Shown here in pieces: positions 18,466 to 25,203 of a DNA stretch of 64,000 nt. Positions within the stretch are counted from its first letter, which is position 1. Each line of letters opens with the position of its first letter. A model generated the notes under the pieces. It was given only the letters and a program-made list of their open reading frames with translations, made no database searches and was not told the DNA's origin. Both the position numbers and the translations under genes were made by a program. The stretch comes from JAKQHY01 sp034429475 (GTDB lineage Bacteria > Chloroflexota > Anaerolineae > B4-G1 > SLSP01), in contig DAOUGD010000058.1 in the NCBI GenBank assembly GCA_034429475.1, forward strand, positions 1 to 64,000. The letters run 5' to 3'.

Positions 18466-18592
18466 GGGTAATGAGAAATAAGTAATGAGTAATGAGGACT
18501 GAGGACTGAGGATTGGATTATCCTCACGCCTTACTTCTTGCTTCTTACTCCTTACGCCTTACTTCTTACTCCTTACTCCCCACAGAACTATA
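18466..18592. repeat. Word-type repeat, GAGTAATGAG and TTACTCCTTAC words
   Basis: The left half repeats GTAATGAG and GGACTGAG; the right half repeats CTTACTTCTTACTCC. It is an imperfect, multi-word palindrome filling the gap between the AIM24 and GNAT genes. Confidence 0.7.
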
Positions 18593-18614
18593 CGCAAATG
18601 GCCCGGTGGAGTTG

Positions 18615-19055
18615 CTACGGCAATGTCCGGGTATAGATAGCTTCGCGGCCTGTCATTTCGCCGGTGGTGTGAAAGCCCAGGCTTTCGTACAGATGGATGG
18701 CCCGCGCGTTGTCGGGCTTGGTGCTCAAGCCGATCAGCTTGAAGCCGCGCTGCTGTGCTTCCGCCAACACCGCCGTCAACACGGCGCGACCATAGCCTTT
18801 GTCGCGCTGCCCCTCGGCGATCATCAACCGATCCACCCAGAACAGCGCGTCGTCGTCCTCGTCCTGGCCGTACATCACAAAGCCCACCATGGCGTCTTCA
18901 TCATTGTAAACGCAACAGACTTTGGCCTTCGGGTAAAACTTGGACTCCGCAATCGAGTACACATTGGGCGCGACAAACTGTGTATCCTCCGCCAATGTGG
19001 GTAGTTTGATACATTCTTGCCAGTTATCCTGGTTGACTTCGACCAAATGGATCAT
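18615..19055 (-). CDS. GNAT acetyltransferase, spermidine/spermine-type
   Basis: 146-aa acetyltransferase of the GNAT fold that would transfer acetyl from acetyl-CoA to an amine. The acetyl-CoA loop GQRDKGYGRAVL is clear (about 92-103), as is the C-terminal NARAIHLYESLGF segment. The early segment with SIAESKFYPKAK resembles BltD/PaiA-like polyamine acetyltransferases, by recall. It lies 15 bp downstream of cysS, so it is probably in its operon. GGGAG precedes the start. Confidence 0.85.
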   Translation of the reverse strand: MIHLVEVNQDNWQECIKLPTLAEDTQFVAPNVYSIAESKFYPKAKVCCVYNDEDAMVGFVMYGQDEDDDALFWVDRLMIAEGQRDKGYGRAVLTAVLAEAQQRGFKLIGLSTKPDNARAIHLYESLGFHTTGEMTGREAIYTRTLP

Positions 19056-19070
19056 CTTTCTATTGCTCCC

Positions 19071-20447
19071 TTATGCGCGCCGCGTCACCGTCGGCCCTTG
19101 CGGTGTGTCCTTGACTTCGTACCCCGCCTCGGCGATCTGCGCCCGCAGCGTGTCGGCCTCCGCCCAATTCCTGGCCTGGCGCGCAGCCTGCCGCTGCTCG
19201 ACGAGGGCCAGCACGGCATCGGGAATCACGTCCGCCGGCGGTTCCCACTCGCCCAGGCGCAGGCCCAGCACAGCGTCGAAGGCCAGCAGTGTGGCTTTCT
19301 TGGTCGCCGGAGGAAGATCGCTCTTGACCAGGTCCCACACGACGGCCAGCGCGCGCGGCATGTTGAGGTCGTCGTTGATCTGCGCGGCAAAGCGATCCAT
19401 GAAGTCTTCGTCCAACGCGCCGGGCGCGCCCCATTCGTGCGCCGCCGCCCGCAGCCGGTTGAGTGCGGTCGTCGCCCCGTCCAGCGCCTCCCAGTTGAAG
19501 CTCAACCGCGAGCGGTAGTGCGCCCCCAGGCACATAAAGCGGTAGGCCAGCGGATCGTACCCCTCGTTCACCAACGTCTGCACGGTGAGGAAGTTGCCCA
19601 CCGACTTCCCCATGCGCGCTTCGTTGATCTGCAAGAAGTAGCCGTGCATCCAGTAATTCGCCAGGCGCGTGCCGTAGCACGCCTGCGTCTGCGCGATCTC
19701 GTTGGGATGATGCACCGTGATGTGATCCTCGCCGCCGCAGTGGATGTCGAAGAGAGGCCCCAGGTACTTCGCCGACATCGCCGAACACTCGATGTGCCAC
19801 CCGGGGAAGCCGACGCCCCACGGACTGGCCCACTCCATCTGCCGCTGCTGGTCGGGCGGGCTGAACTTCCACAGCGCGAAATCGGTCACATTGCGCTTCT
19901 CCCCCAGAGTAACGCGCGATCCGGCCTGCAAGCCCTCGATGTCCAACCGCCCCAGGTAGCCGTAGTCTGGCAGCTTCGACGTATCGAAGTAAATGCCATC
20001 CGACGTGCGATACGTATACCCGTGCGCCTCGATGCACTGCACCGTCTCGATCTGCTCCTGGATGTGGTCGGTCGCCTTACACCAGATCGTCGGCTCCTGA
20101 ATGTTGAGCCGCGCCATATCGCTGCGGAATGCCTGCGTGTACAGCTTCGCGATGTCCCAGGCCGTCATCCCCGTGCGCGCCGCGCCCAGTTCCATGCGAT
20201 CTTCGCCGGTATCGGCGTCGGAGGTCAGATGGCCCACGTCGGTGATGTTCATCACGTGCTTGACGCGGTAGCCGTTAAACGCCAGCACACGGCGCAGCAC
20301 ATCCTCAAAAATGTACGTCCGCAAGTTGCCGATGTGTGCGTAGTTGTAGACAGTCGGCCCGCAAGTATACAGCCCCACCTCCGGCGGATGAAGCGGCGTA
20401 AATTCCCGCACCGTTCGCGTGTAAGTATCATACAAGTACAAACCCAT
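19071..20447 (-). CDS. cysS: Cysteinyl-tRNA synthetase
   Basis: 458-aa class I synthetase charging tRNA-Cys. Signatures: YTCGPTVYN with a zinc-ligand Cys (about 22-30), the HIGH-type HIGN, WHIECSAMS and HCGGEDH for zinc binding, and a KMSKS-type loop reading RMGKSVGN, where the first Lys is Arg and Ser is Gly. The C-terminal region includes the helical DALR-like part and a short tail. The start at 20447 is chosen because synthetase homology begins there and GGGGTGA precedes it; the frame continues upstream only through a word repeat. It is the second gene after pgi. Confidence 0.96.
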   Translation of the reverse strand: MGLYLYDTYTRTVREFTPLHPPEVGLYTCGPTVYNYAHIGNLRTYIFEDVLRRVLAFNGYRVKHVMNITDVGHLTSDADTGEDRMELGAARTGMTAWDIAKLYTQAFRSDMARLNIQEPTIWCKATDHIQEQIETVQCIEAHGYTYRTSDGIYFDTSKLPDYGYLGRLDIEGLQAGSRVTLGEKRNVTDFALWKFSPPDQQRQMEWASPWGVGFPGWHIECSAMSAKYLGPLFDIHCGGEDHITVHHPNEIAQTQACYGTRLANYWMHGYFLQINEARMGKSVGNFLTVQTLVNEGYDPLAYRFMCLGAHYRSRLSFNWEALDGATTALNRLRAAAHEWGAPGALDEDFMDRFAAQINDDLNMPRALAVVWDLVKSDLPPATKKATLLAFDAVLGLRLGEWEPPADVIPDAVLALVEQRQAARQARNWAEADTLRAQIAEAGYEVKDTPQGPTVTRRA

Positions 20448-20464
20448 AGATTTCACCCCACCCC

Positions 20465-20501
20465 ATAATTCGTAATTCGTAATTCGTAATTCGTAATTCC
20501 T
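20465..20501. repeat. Tandem CGTAATT words
   Basis: Four or five direct copies of an 8-nt word (AATTCGTA type) fill the gap between pgi and cysS. Its reverse complement (TACGAATTACG) is found at 22195-22225 upstream of pgi. Confidence 0.8.
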
Positions 20502-22146
20502 AGCACGCTGCCAGCGCCGCCATCCCTGCCGCATCCACGCCCACAGCCACACGCAACACGCGCCGACCGGCCTCCACGAGAGCTTCATAGTCGCCCAACG
20601 CCTGCGCTTTCTTGAGCACGTCGAAGGTCAACGCGGCTCCCGGCTGGCCCGGCTCGTCGGGGATGGGCAGATCGTGCGCCGCGTCGGAGATGATCTGCAC
20701 GAACAGGCCGTTTCCGGCGTCGCCCTTGTGGAGCTGCCCCGTCGAATGGAGGAAGCGCGGCCCGTAGCCCGTCGTCACGGCGAGCCGCGTGGCGTCGCGC
20801 AGCGCCACCCGCAGCTTGAGCAGCGCCGCGTCCGTCTCCAGCGTCGGCGTGACGTAGGCGTGAATGGAGACGTAGTCGCCGGGCTTCCCCTGCGCCAGGA
20901 AAGCGCGCAGCGCCGCCGCATCCGGGGCCACAGCCGGAATATCAGGCAGCGTTCCCTGCTCCTGGTACGCCTTCACGAATTTGCGCGCTTGCACCTTGGC
21001 AGCTTCGACGTTGGGCTGGTCGAACGGCTGAATCCCCAGGCAGTGCCCGGCCACCGCCGTTGCCATCTCCCAGAGGAAGAACTGCCCGCCCAGGTCGTAG
21101 CGGTCGGCCAGATTCAACTGGAGCACCGGATACCCGGCAGCGACCAGCGCGGCCACCTCCGCATCGTAGACGCCATCCCCATCCAACCGCAGGTAGACGA
21201 AGAAACGGTCAGCGCCATAATCAAACGGCGCTCCCACCGGCTCGCCCACCACCGGCAAGATGCCCTGGCCGTCTTTGCCGGTGCTTTCGGCGATAAGCTG
21301 CTCGACCCAATCGCCAAAACTTTCCAGCGTGGGAGAAATAATGAAAGTGAGCTTATCGCGCCCGCCCAGGGCCGCCGCGCCCATGATCGCGCCAAGCCAC
21401 GCGCCGGGATTCTCCGCCGGCGGGACGTTCGAACCGCAGCGCACGGCCATCGCCTGCGCGCGCGTCAGCAACAGCGACACGTCCAGGCCGAGCAGGACTG
21501 CGGGAAGCATCCCGAAATGCGACATCACAGAGAATCGCCCGCCGATGTTGGGATCGTTGAGGAAGGTCTTGCGGAACCCCATGTCGGATGCCATCTGCGC
21601 CAAGCCGCTGCCGGGGTCGGTGATGGCGATGAAGTGGCGGCGCGCTTCCGCTTCCGGCATCAGCTTCAGCAGTTCATTGTAAAAATACTTAAACGCGGAT
21701 AACGTCTCCACCGTGCCGCCCGATTTGGTCGCTACGACGAACAGCGTGCGGTGCAGGTCAAAGGCGTCGGCCTGCGCCGCCACCGCGCCGGGATCGGTGC
21801 TGTCGAGCACGCCCAGCTCCAGATACCCCGGCTGCGCGCCAAACGTCCGGCGGAATACGTCCGGCGCGAGGCTCGATCCGCCCATGCCGAGCAAGAGCGC
21901 GTGCGCGTAGTTTTCCGCGTACAACTCCGACACCAGTGCGTCAATGTCCGGCAGAGCGGCGAGCAGCGGCTCCATGATCGTCAACCAGCCCAGGCGGTTA
22001 GTAATTTCTGTCGGTTCGGGCTTCCACACGGTATGATCGCGCGCCCAGATACGCGGCATGACGCGCTGGGCGGTCAATTCGGCCAATGTGGCTTCCACCG
22101 CCCCTGAAAGTTTCCCCAGATGCGCCTTATATCCTAATGTCTTCAT
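20500..22146 (-). CDS. pgi: Glucose-6-phosphate isomerase, transaldolase-fusion type but stand-alone
   Basis: 548-aa enzyme converting glucose-6-phosphate to fructose-6-phosphate. Sugar-isomerase signatures: LLLGMGGSSLAPDV (about 84-98), VATKSGGTVETLS (phosphate-binding SGGT), NIGGRFSVMS and a C-terminal FLHSTGQLHKG. The sequence style matches the isomerase half of bifunctional transaldolase/isomerase proteins of some bacteria, but no transaldolase domain is attached. GGGGAGGAG precedes the start. It heads a run with cysS, the GNAT gene and the AIM24 gene. Confidence 0.92.
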   Translation of the reverse strand: MKTLGYKAHLGKLSGAVEATLAELTAQRVMPRIWARDHTVWKPEPTEITNRLGWLTIMEPLLAALPDIDALVSELYAENYAHALLLGMGGSSLAPDVFRRTFGAQPGYLELGVLDSTDPGAVAAQADAFDLHRTLFVVATKSGGTVETLSAFKYFYNELLKLMPEAEARRHFIAITDPGSGLAQMASDMGFRKTFLNDPNIGGRFSVMSHFGMLPAVLLGLDVSLLLTRAQAMAVRCGSNVPPAENPGAWLGAIMGAAALGGRDKLTFIISPTLESFGDWVEQLIAESTGKDGQGILPVVGEPVGAPFDYGADRFFVYLRLDGDGVYDAEVAALVAAGYPVLQLNLADRYDLGGQFFLWEMATAVAGHCLGIQPFDQPNVEAAKVQARKFVKAYQEQGTLPDIPAVAPDAAALRAFLAQGKPGDYVSIHAYVTPTLETDAALLKLRVALRDATRLAVTTGYGPRFLHSTGQLHKGDAGNGLFVQIISDAAHDLPIPDEPGQPGAALTFDVLKKAQALGDYEALVEAGRRVLRVAVGVDAAGMAALAAC

Positions 22147-22159
22147 CGTCTCCTCCCCA

Positions 22160-22260
22160 AATAGTTGCGAGTTGCGAGTTAGGAGTTGTGAATTGCGAAT
22201 TACGAATTACGAATTACGAATTACGGACTCTTCCTAACTCCTAACTCGCTACTCCTAACT
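22160..22260. repeat. Word-type repeat upstream of pgi, GCGAGTTAGGAG and GAATTACG words
   Basis: Three word sets follow one another: GTTGCGAGTT, four GAATTACG copies, then CTAACTCCTAACTCGC, which is complementary to the first set. The last part abuts the UDG stop codon. Confidence 0.8.
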
Positions 22261-22261
22261 C

Positions 22262-22930
22262 CTATTTCTTGGCTTCTGCCAGCACTGCATCGAGCATGTC
22301 CGGCGTCAAGCGGCCGGTTTGGGTGTTTTGGCGGCTCGGATGGTACGACGCCAGCAGCACGGGCAGGCCGTCGCCCAGAGCGTAGCGCGCGCCATGGGCG
22401 AATTTGAGGCGCGGCGCAGGATGGCCTTGCTCGCGCAGCAGCCGCAAGTAACCATCAAAGGCCAGTTGACCCAACGCGAGGACGACGCGCACTCCGGCCA
22501 ACAGCGCCAGTTCACGCGCCAGGAACGGCTGGCAATTCGCAAACTCCTCGGGCGTCGGGCGATTGTCCGGCGGCGCGCAGCGCCCGATGGCCGTGATGAA
22601 CGCGCCGTGCAGCGTCAGACCGTCGTCCCGCGCTGCCGACGTGGGCTGGCTGGCGAAGCCCGCCCGGTGCAGCGCGGCGTAGAGCGTCTCGCCGGAACTG
22701 TCGCCGGTGAACATCCGCCCGGTGCGGTTGGAGCCGTGTGCGCCCGGCGCCAGTCCCACGATGAGCAAGCGCGCCTGCCGGTCGCCAAAGCCGGGGACGG
22801 GCTTACCCCAGTAGTCCCACTCGCGGTACGCCCGCCGCTTGACGCGCGCCACCTCCTCGCGCCACGCCACCAGACGCGGACAGCGGGCGCATGTGACCAC
22901 CTCCTGTTCCAACGCTTCCCAAGTGTCCAT
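22262..22930 (-). CDS. Uracil-DNA glycosylase, family 5-like
   Basis: 222-aa DNA repair enzyme that excises uracil, and possibly other deaminated bases, from DNA. Motif A reads GLAPGAHGSNRTGRMFTGD (about 59-77), where family 5 has Ala or Gly after GLAP instead of an acidic residue; motif B is SYHPSRQNTQTG near the C-terminus. CARCPRL (14-20) and further Cys (in IGRCAPP and ANCQP) fit an Fe-S cluster as in families 4 and 5. AGGAAAAG precedes the start. Confidence 0.92.
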   Translation of the reverse strand: MDTWEALEQEVVTCARCPRLVAWREEVARVKRRAYREWDYWGKPVPGFGDRQARLLIVGLAPGAHGSNRTGRMFTGDSSGETLYAALHRAGFASQPTSAARDDGLTLHGAFITAIGRCAPPDNRPTPEEFANCQPFLARELALLAGVRVVLALGQLAFDGYLRLLREQGHPAPRLKFAHGARYALGDGLPVLLASYHPSRQNTQTGRLTPDMLDAVLAEAKK

Positions 22931-22946
22931 CGCTTTTCCTGAAAAT

Positions 22947-23028
22947 TTAACTCAAAGACGCAAAGACGCAAAGAAAATTTATTTTTGAAGTCCTTAGCGT
23001 CTTAGCGCCTCTGCGCCTTTGCGTTAAA
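22947..23028. repeat. Word-type palindrome, CGCAAAG family, copy 3
   Basis: CAAAGACGCAAAGACGCAAAG on the left is answered by TAGCGTCTTAGCGCCTCTGC and GCCTTTGCGTTAA on the right. It lies between the methyltransferase/nucleotidyltransferase gene and the UDG gene. Confidence 0.8.
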
Positions 23029-23040
23029 ACTTCCTACAAG

Positions 23041-24351
23041 TCAAAACATTTCACATGCCAGCGCCTCGCGCAGGAGGGCTTGCAGCCGTTCCGGGTCGCA
23101 GTGCGGCAGGATGACGGCGGCGCGATCCAGGCGGCCCCGGCGGATGGCGGACAGGGCGTCTTCCTCCAACGTTGACGTCGCCACAGACAGGCCCTCAAAC
23201 GCCACGTCCGCGCGCGTCATCAGGAAGGAAGGCGCCCAGTGGTCGCCCACGCGGCGCGATAGGCCGCCCATCACTTCCACCGTGACGCCGTCGAAGTCGA
23301 AGCGCCCGAAGTGCGAGCGCCATTCCACGCCCTCGCTCCACGCGACGCGCTCCACCACCCGGTCGGCAAACAAGGTCTCAAAGCGGTAGACGTCCGCCGG
23401 CGTCATCTCCAGGTCAATGTCGCGCACGGGGATGGGCAGGCCGCGCAGCGCCAGGCCCGCGCCGCCCACCACGCGGTAGTCAATGCCGGCGGAGGCGAGC
23501 GTCTGGGCGATAGCGCGCAGCGCCGCCCGCCAACGGGGTTTGCGGCAGATCGCCAGCAGGTGCTCCACCGCGCCGTGCAGCGAGGGATCGGCGGACAACC
23601 GGTAGTTCAAGTCCACCCAGGCGTCCCAGGCTTCACCTTCCAGTGTGTTGACGCCTTCCTCGATCATGCTCACCAGCCCTTCGACGCCCAGCACGGTCTC
23701 CACATCCAGCCCCACGCTGGCGCACAGCGGCGTCACTTCCAACGGGTGGGCGAAGTAGGCGATGAAGCCGCCGCCGGGCCGGGGCGGCAACGTCCCGTGC
23801 GCCAGAAGCGCGTCGCTTTCCTCCGGGCGCGTCAGCAGGTATTCCATCTCGGCGCGCGCAGCGTAACGATGGCCCGAATAGCGCGAGATGAAGGACGCGA
23901 AGACCGGGCCGCCCGGCTTGACGACGCGATACGCCTCCGCCAACGCTTGCCGCCGTTCGTCCTCTTCCAGCAGATGATAGAGCGGCCCCATCAGCAGCAC
24001 GGCATCGAAGGTGTCGTCGGGATAACGGCTCAGGTCGGTGGCGGTGCCCTGCGCGAAGTCGGCGATGGTCACGCCGGACTCGGCGGCGCGGGAACGGGCC
24101 AGCACCAGCAGGTCAGGCGACAGGTCAAAGAGCGTGACGGTGTAGCCGCGCTGCGTCAACGCTTGGGCATACCGTCCCGGCCCGCCGCCGCAGTCGAGGA
24201 CGCGGGCGGGCGTGGGCGGCAGGTGCGCCTCCAACGCGCGCAGTGTCACGGCGAACTCGGTGCGATGACGCTCCATGCGCTGCCATTCCCGCTCCGCGTC
24301 GTTGCGATAATAGGCCTGGATGGCCTCCTGCACTTCAGGGGTGTCTACCAT
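23041..24351 (-). CDS. SAM methyltransferase fused to a nucleotidyltransferase-like domain
   Basis: 436-aa two-domain protein. Residues 1-270 form a class I methyltransferase: VLDCGGGPGRYA (about 51-62) is the SAM-binding loop, with FDLSPDLL and FDAVLLMGPLYHL. From about 283 a second domain reads YRVVGGAGLALRG then RDIDLEM, the GG...DxD pattern of minimal nucleotidyltransferases of the DNA polymerase beta fold. I do not know a characterised protein with this fusion; an antitoxin-, resistance- or metabolite-modifying role is possible but unsupported. Its ATG lies inside the end of the nitroreductase gene (7-nt overlap), so translation is coupled. Confidence 0.85.
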   Translation of the reverse strand: MVDTPEVQEAIQAYYRNDAEREWQRMERHRTEFAVTLRALEAHLPPTPARVLDCGGGPGRYAQALTQRGYTVTLFDLSPDLLVLARSRAAESGVTIADFAQGTATDLSRYPDDTFDAVLLMGPLYHLLEEDERRQALAEAYRVVKPGGPVFASFISRYSGHRYAARAEMEYLLTRPEESDALLAHGTLPPRPGGGFIAYFAHPLEVTPLCASVGLDVETVLGVEGLVSMIEEGVNTLEGEAWDAWVDLNYRLSADPSLHGAVEHLLAICRKPRWRAALRAIAQTLASAGIDYRVVGGAGLALRGLPIPVRDIDLEMTPADVYRFETLFADRVVERVAWSEGVEWRSHFGRFDFDGVTVEVMGGLSRRVGDHWAPSFLMTRADVAFEGLSVATSTLEEDALSAIRRGRLDRAAVILPHCDPERLQALLREALACEMF

Positions 24352-24857
24352 CGCTCGTATTTTACCAGGTCGGCCAGCGCCTTGCGCGTCTTAGGATGGG
24401 GGTCAACCGCCGCATAGCCCAATGGCGTGAAAATGATCGGCTCGACGCCGTCCGGCAGGCCCAAGACCTCGCGGGCCGCCGCCGGGTCAAACGCGCCGAT
24501 CCAGCACGTCCCTAGCCCCAACGCCGTCGCCGCCAGGATGATGTGATCCATCACGATGGCCGCGTCCACGTCCATGTGATTCTTGCCGTCCTGCCGCCGC
24601 GTCCAGCCATCCGCCGGGATGCCGCAGACGGCCAGCACCAGCGGCGCGCTTGAGAACCACGGCTGTCGGTAAATGCGCGCCAACTCCGCCTCACGGCCGG
24701 CGGTGTGAATGACGATCACCCGGAACGGCTGGCGATTAACCGCCGTCGGCGCCAGTCGCGCCGCTTCCAGGACTTGCAAGAGCTTTTCCTCTTCCACCGG
24801 GTCGGATTTGTACCCTCGCACGCTGTAACGCTGTTGAATGACCTCAAAGAAATCCAT
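24345..24857 (-). CDS. Nitroreductase family flavoprotein
   Basis: 170-aa FMN-dependent oxidoreductase. RYSVRGY (about 10-16) and APTAVNRQPFRVIVI are typical FMN-binding segments; GLGTCWIGAFD near the end is the second conserved region. The family reduces nitro groups, quinones or flavins with NAD(P)H; the substrate cannot be read. The start at 24857 follows GAGGAGG; the longer frame upstream crosses repeat DNA and the promoter. Overlaps the downstream methyltransferase gene. Confidence 0.92.
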   Translation of the reverse strand: MDFFEVIQQRYSVRGYKSDPVEEEKLLQVLEAARLAPTAVNRQPFRVIVIHTAGREAELARIYRQPWFSSAPLVLAVCGIPADGWTRRQDGKNHMDVDAAIVMDHIILAATALGLGTCWIGAFDPAAAREVLGLPDGVEPIIFTPLGYAAVDPHPKTRKALADLVKYERW

Positions 24858-24873
24858 CGGAGACCTCCTCAAT

Positions 24874-24953
24874 AGTTGGATAGTCGTTTGCCGGATAGTC
24901 GAAAAAACTCTGCGCCTTTGCGTGAAACTTCTGCCTTTTTTCAGGAGAGTCAC
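24874..24953. repeat. Word repeats upstream of the nitroreductase gene
   Basis: Two GGATAGTCG words (24874-24900) are followed by a lone right arm of the CGCAAAG family (TGCGCCTTTGCGTGAAA) and the TTTTTTCAGGAGA tract that follows this arm elsewhere. Confidence 0.65.
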
Positions 24954-24965
24954 GGCTCTGTCGCA

Positions 24966-25015
24966 ATCTTAGCATGAGTGTGAGAATTGACAAAACCCAT
25001 TCACCCGGCTACACT
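24966..25015. promoter_or_regulatory. Overlapping divergent promoters
   Basis: Rightward: -35 TTGACA (24987-24992), 17-nt spacer, -10 TACACT (25010-25015), toward the GlmU/mutase fusion. Leftward: -35 TTGTCA (24993-24988), 16-nt spacer, -10 TAAGAT (24971-24966), toward the nitroreductase. The two -35 boxes occupy nearly the same bases, so the promoters should compete. Confidence 0.65.
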
Positions 25016-25032
25016 GTCAACCAATCTGAGAT

Positions 25033-25135
25033 TCAGTAGATGAAAATTTAAGGTCGTAGTAACGACTTTAGTCGTCAAAAGAACCACTGAAGTGGTTACT
25101 ACGAACCCAATTTTTGATCTACTGAGATTGGGTGA
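25033..25135. repeat. Nested cloverleaf element, copy 1
   Basis: Outer arms TCAGTAGATGAAAA and TTTTTGATCTACTGA pair; inside, CGTAGTAAC pairs with GTTACTACG; within that are two hairpins, CGACTTTAGTCG and CCACTGAAGTGG. It lies in the 5' leader of the GlmU/mutase gene. Related copies are at 32338-32433 and 54018-54110. Confidence 0.8.
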
Positions 25136-25203
25136 TGGAGTCTGCTCTCAATCGCTCAATCTCAAATCAACAAATCTTAAATCCAAGCTCTGTGGAGGTA
25201 AGC

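Noticed and set aside
20448..20588. N-terminal extension of CysS
   Set aside because: The extra residues are encoded by tandem CGTAATT words and lie before the normal synthetase start.
22160..22260. Possible CRISPR array
   Set aside because: The repeated units are only about 8-10 nt, imperfect and adjoining, without spacers or cas genes; the right part is the reverse complement of the left.
25033..25135. tRNA-like fold
   Set aside because: It has nested stems and two hairpins but no anticodon arm, T-loop consensus or CCA-type end, and inner stems vary between copies.
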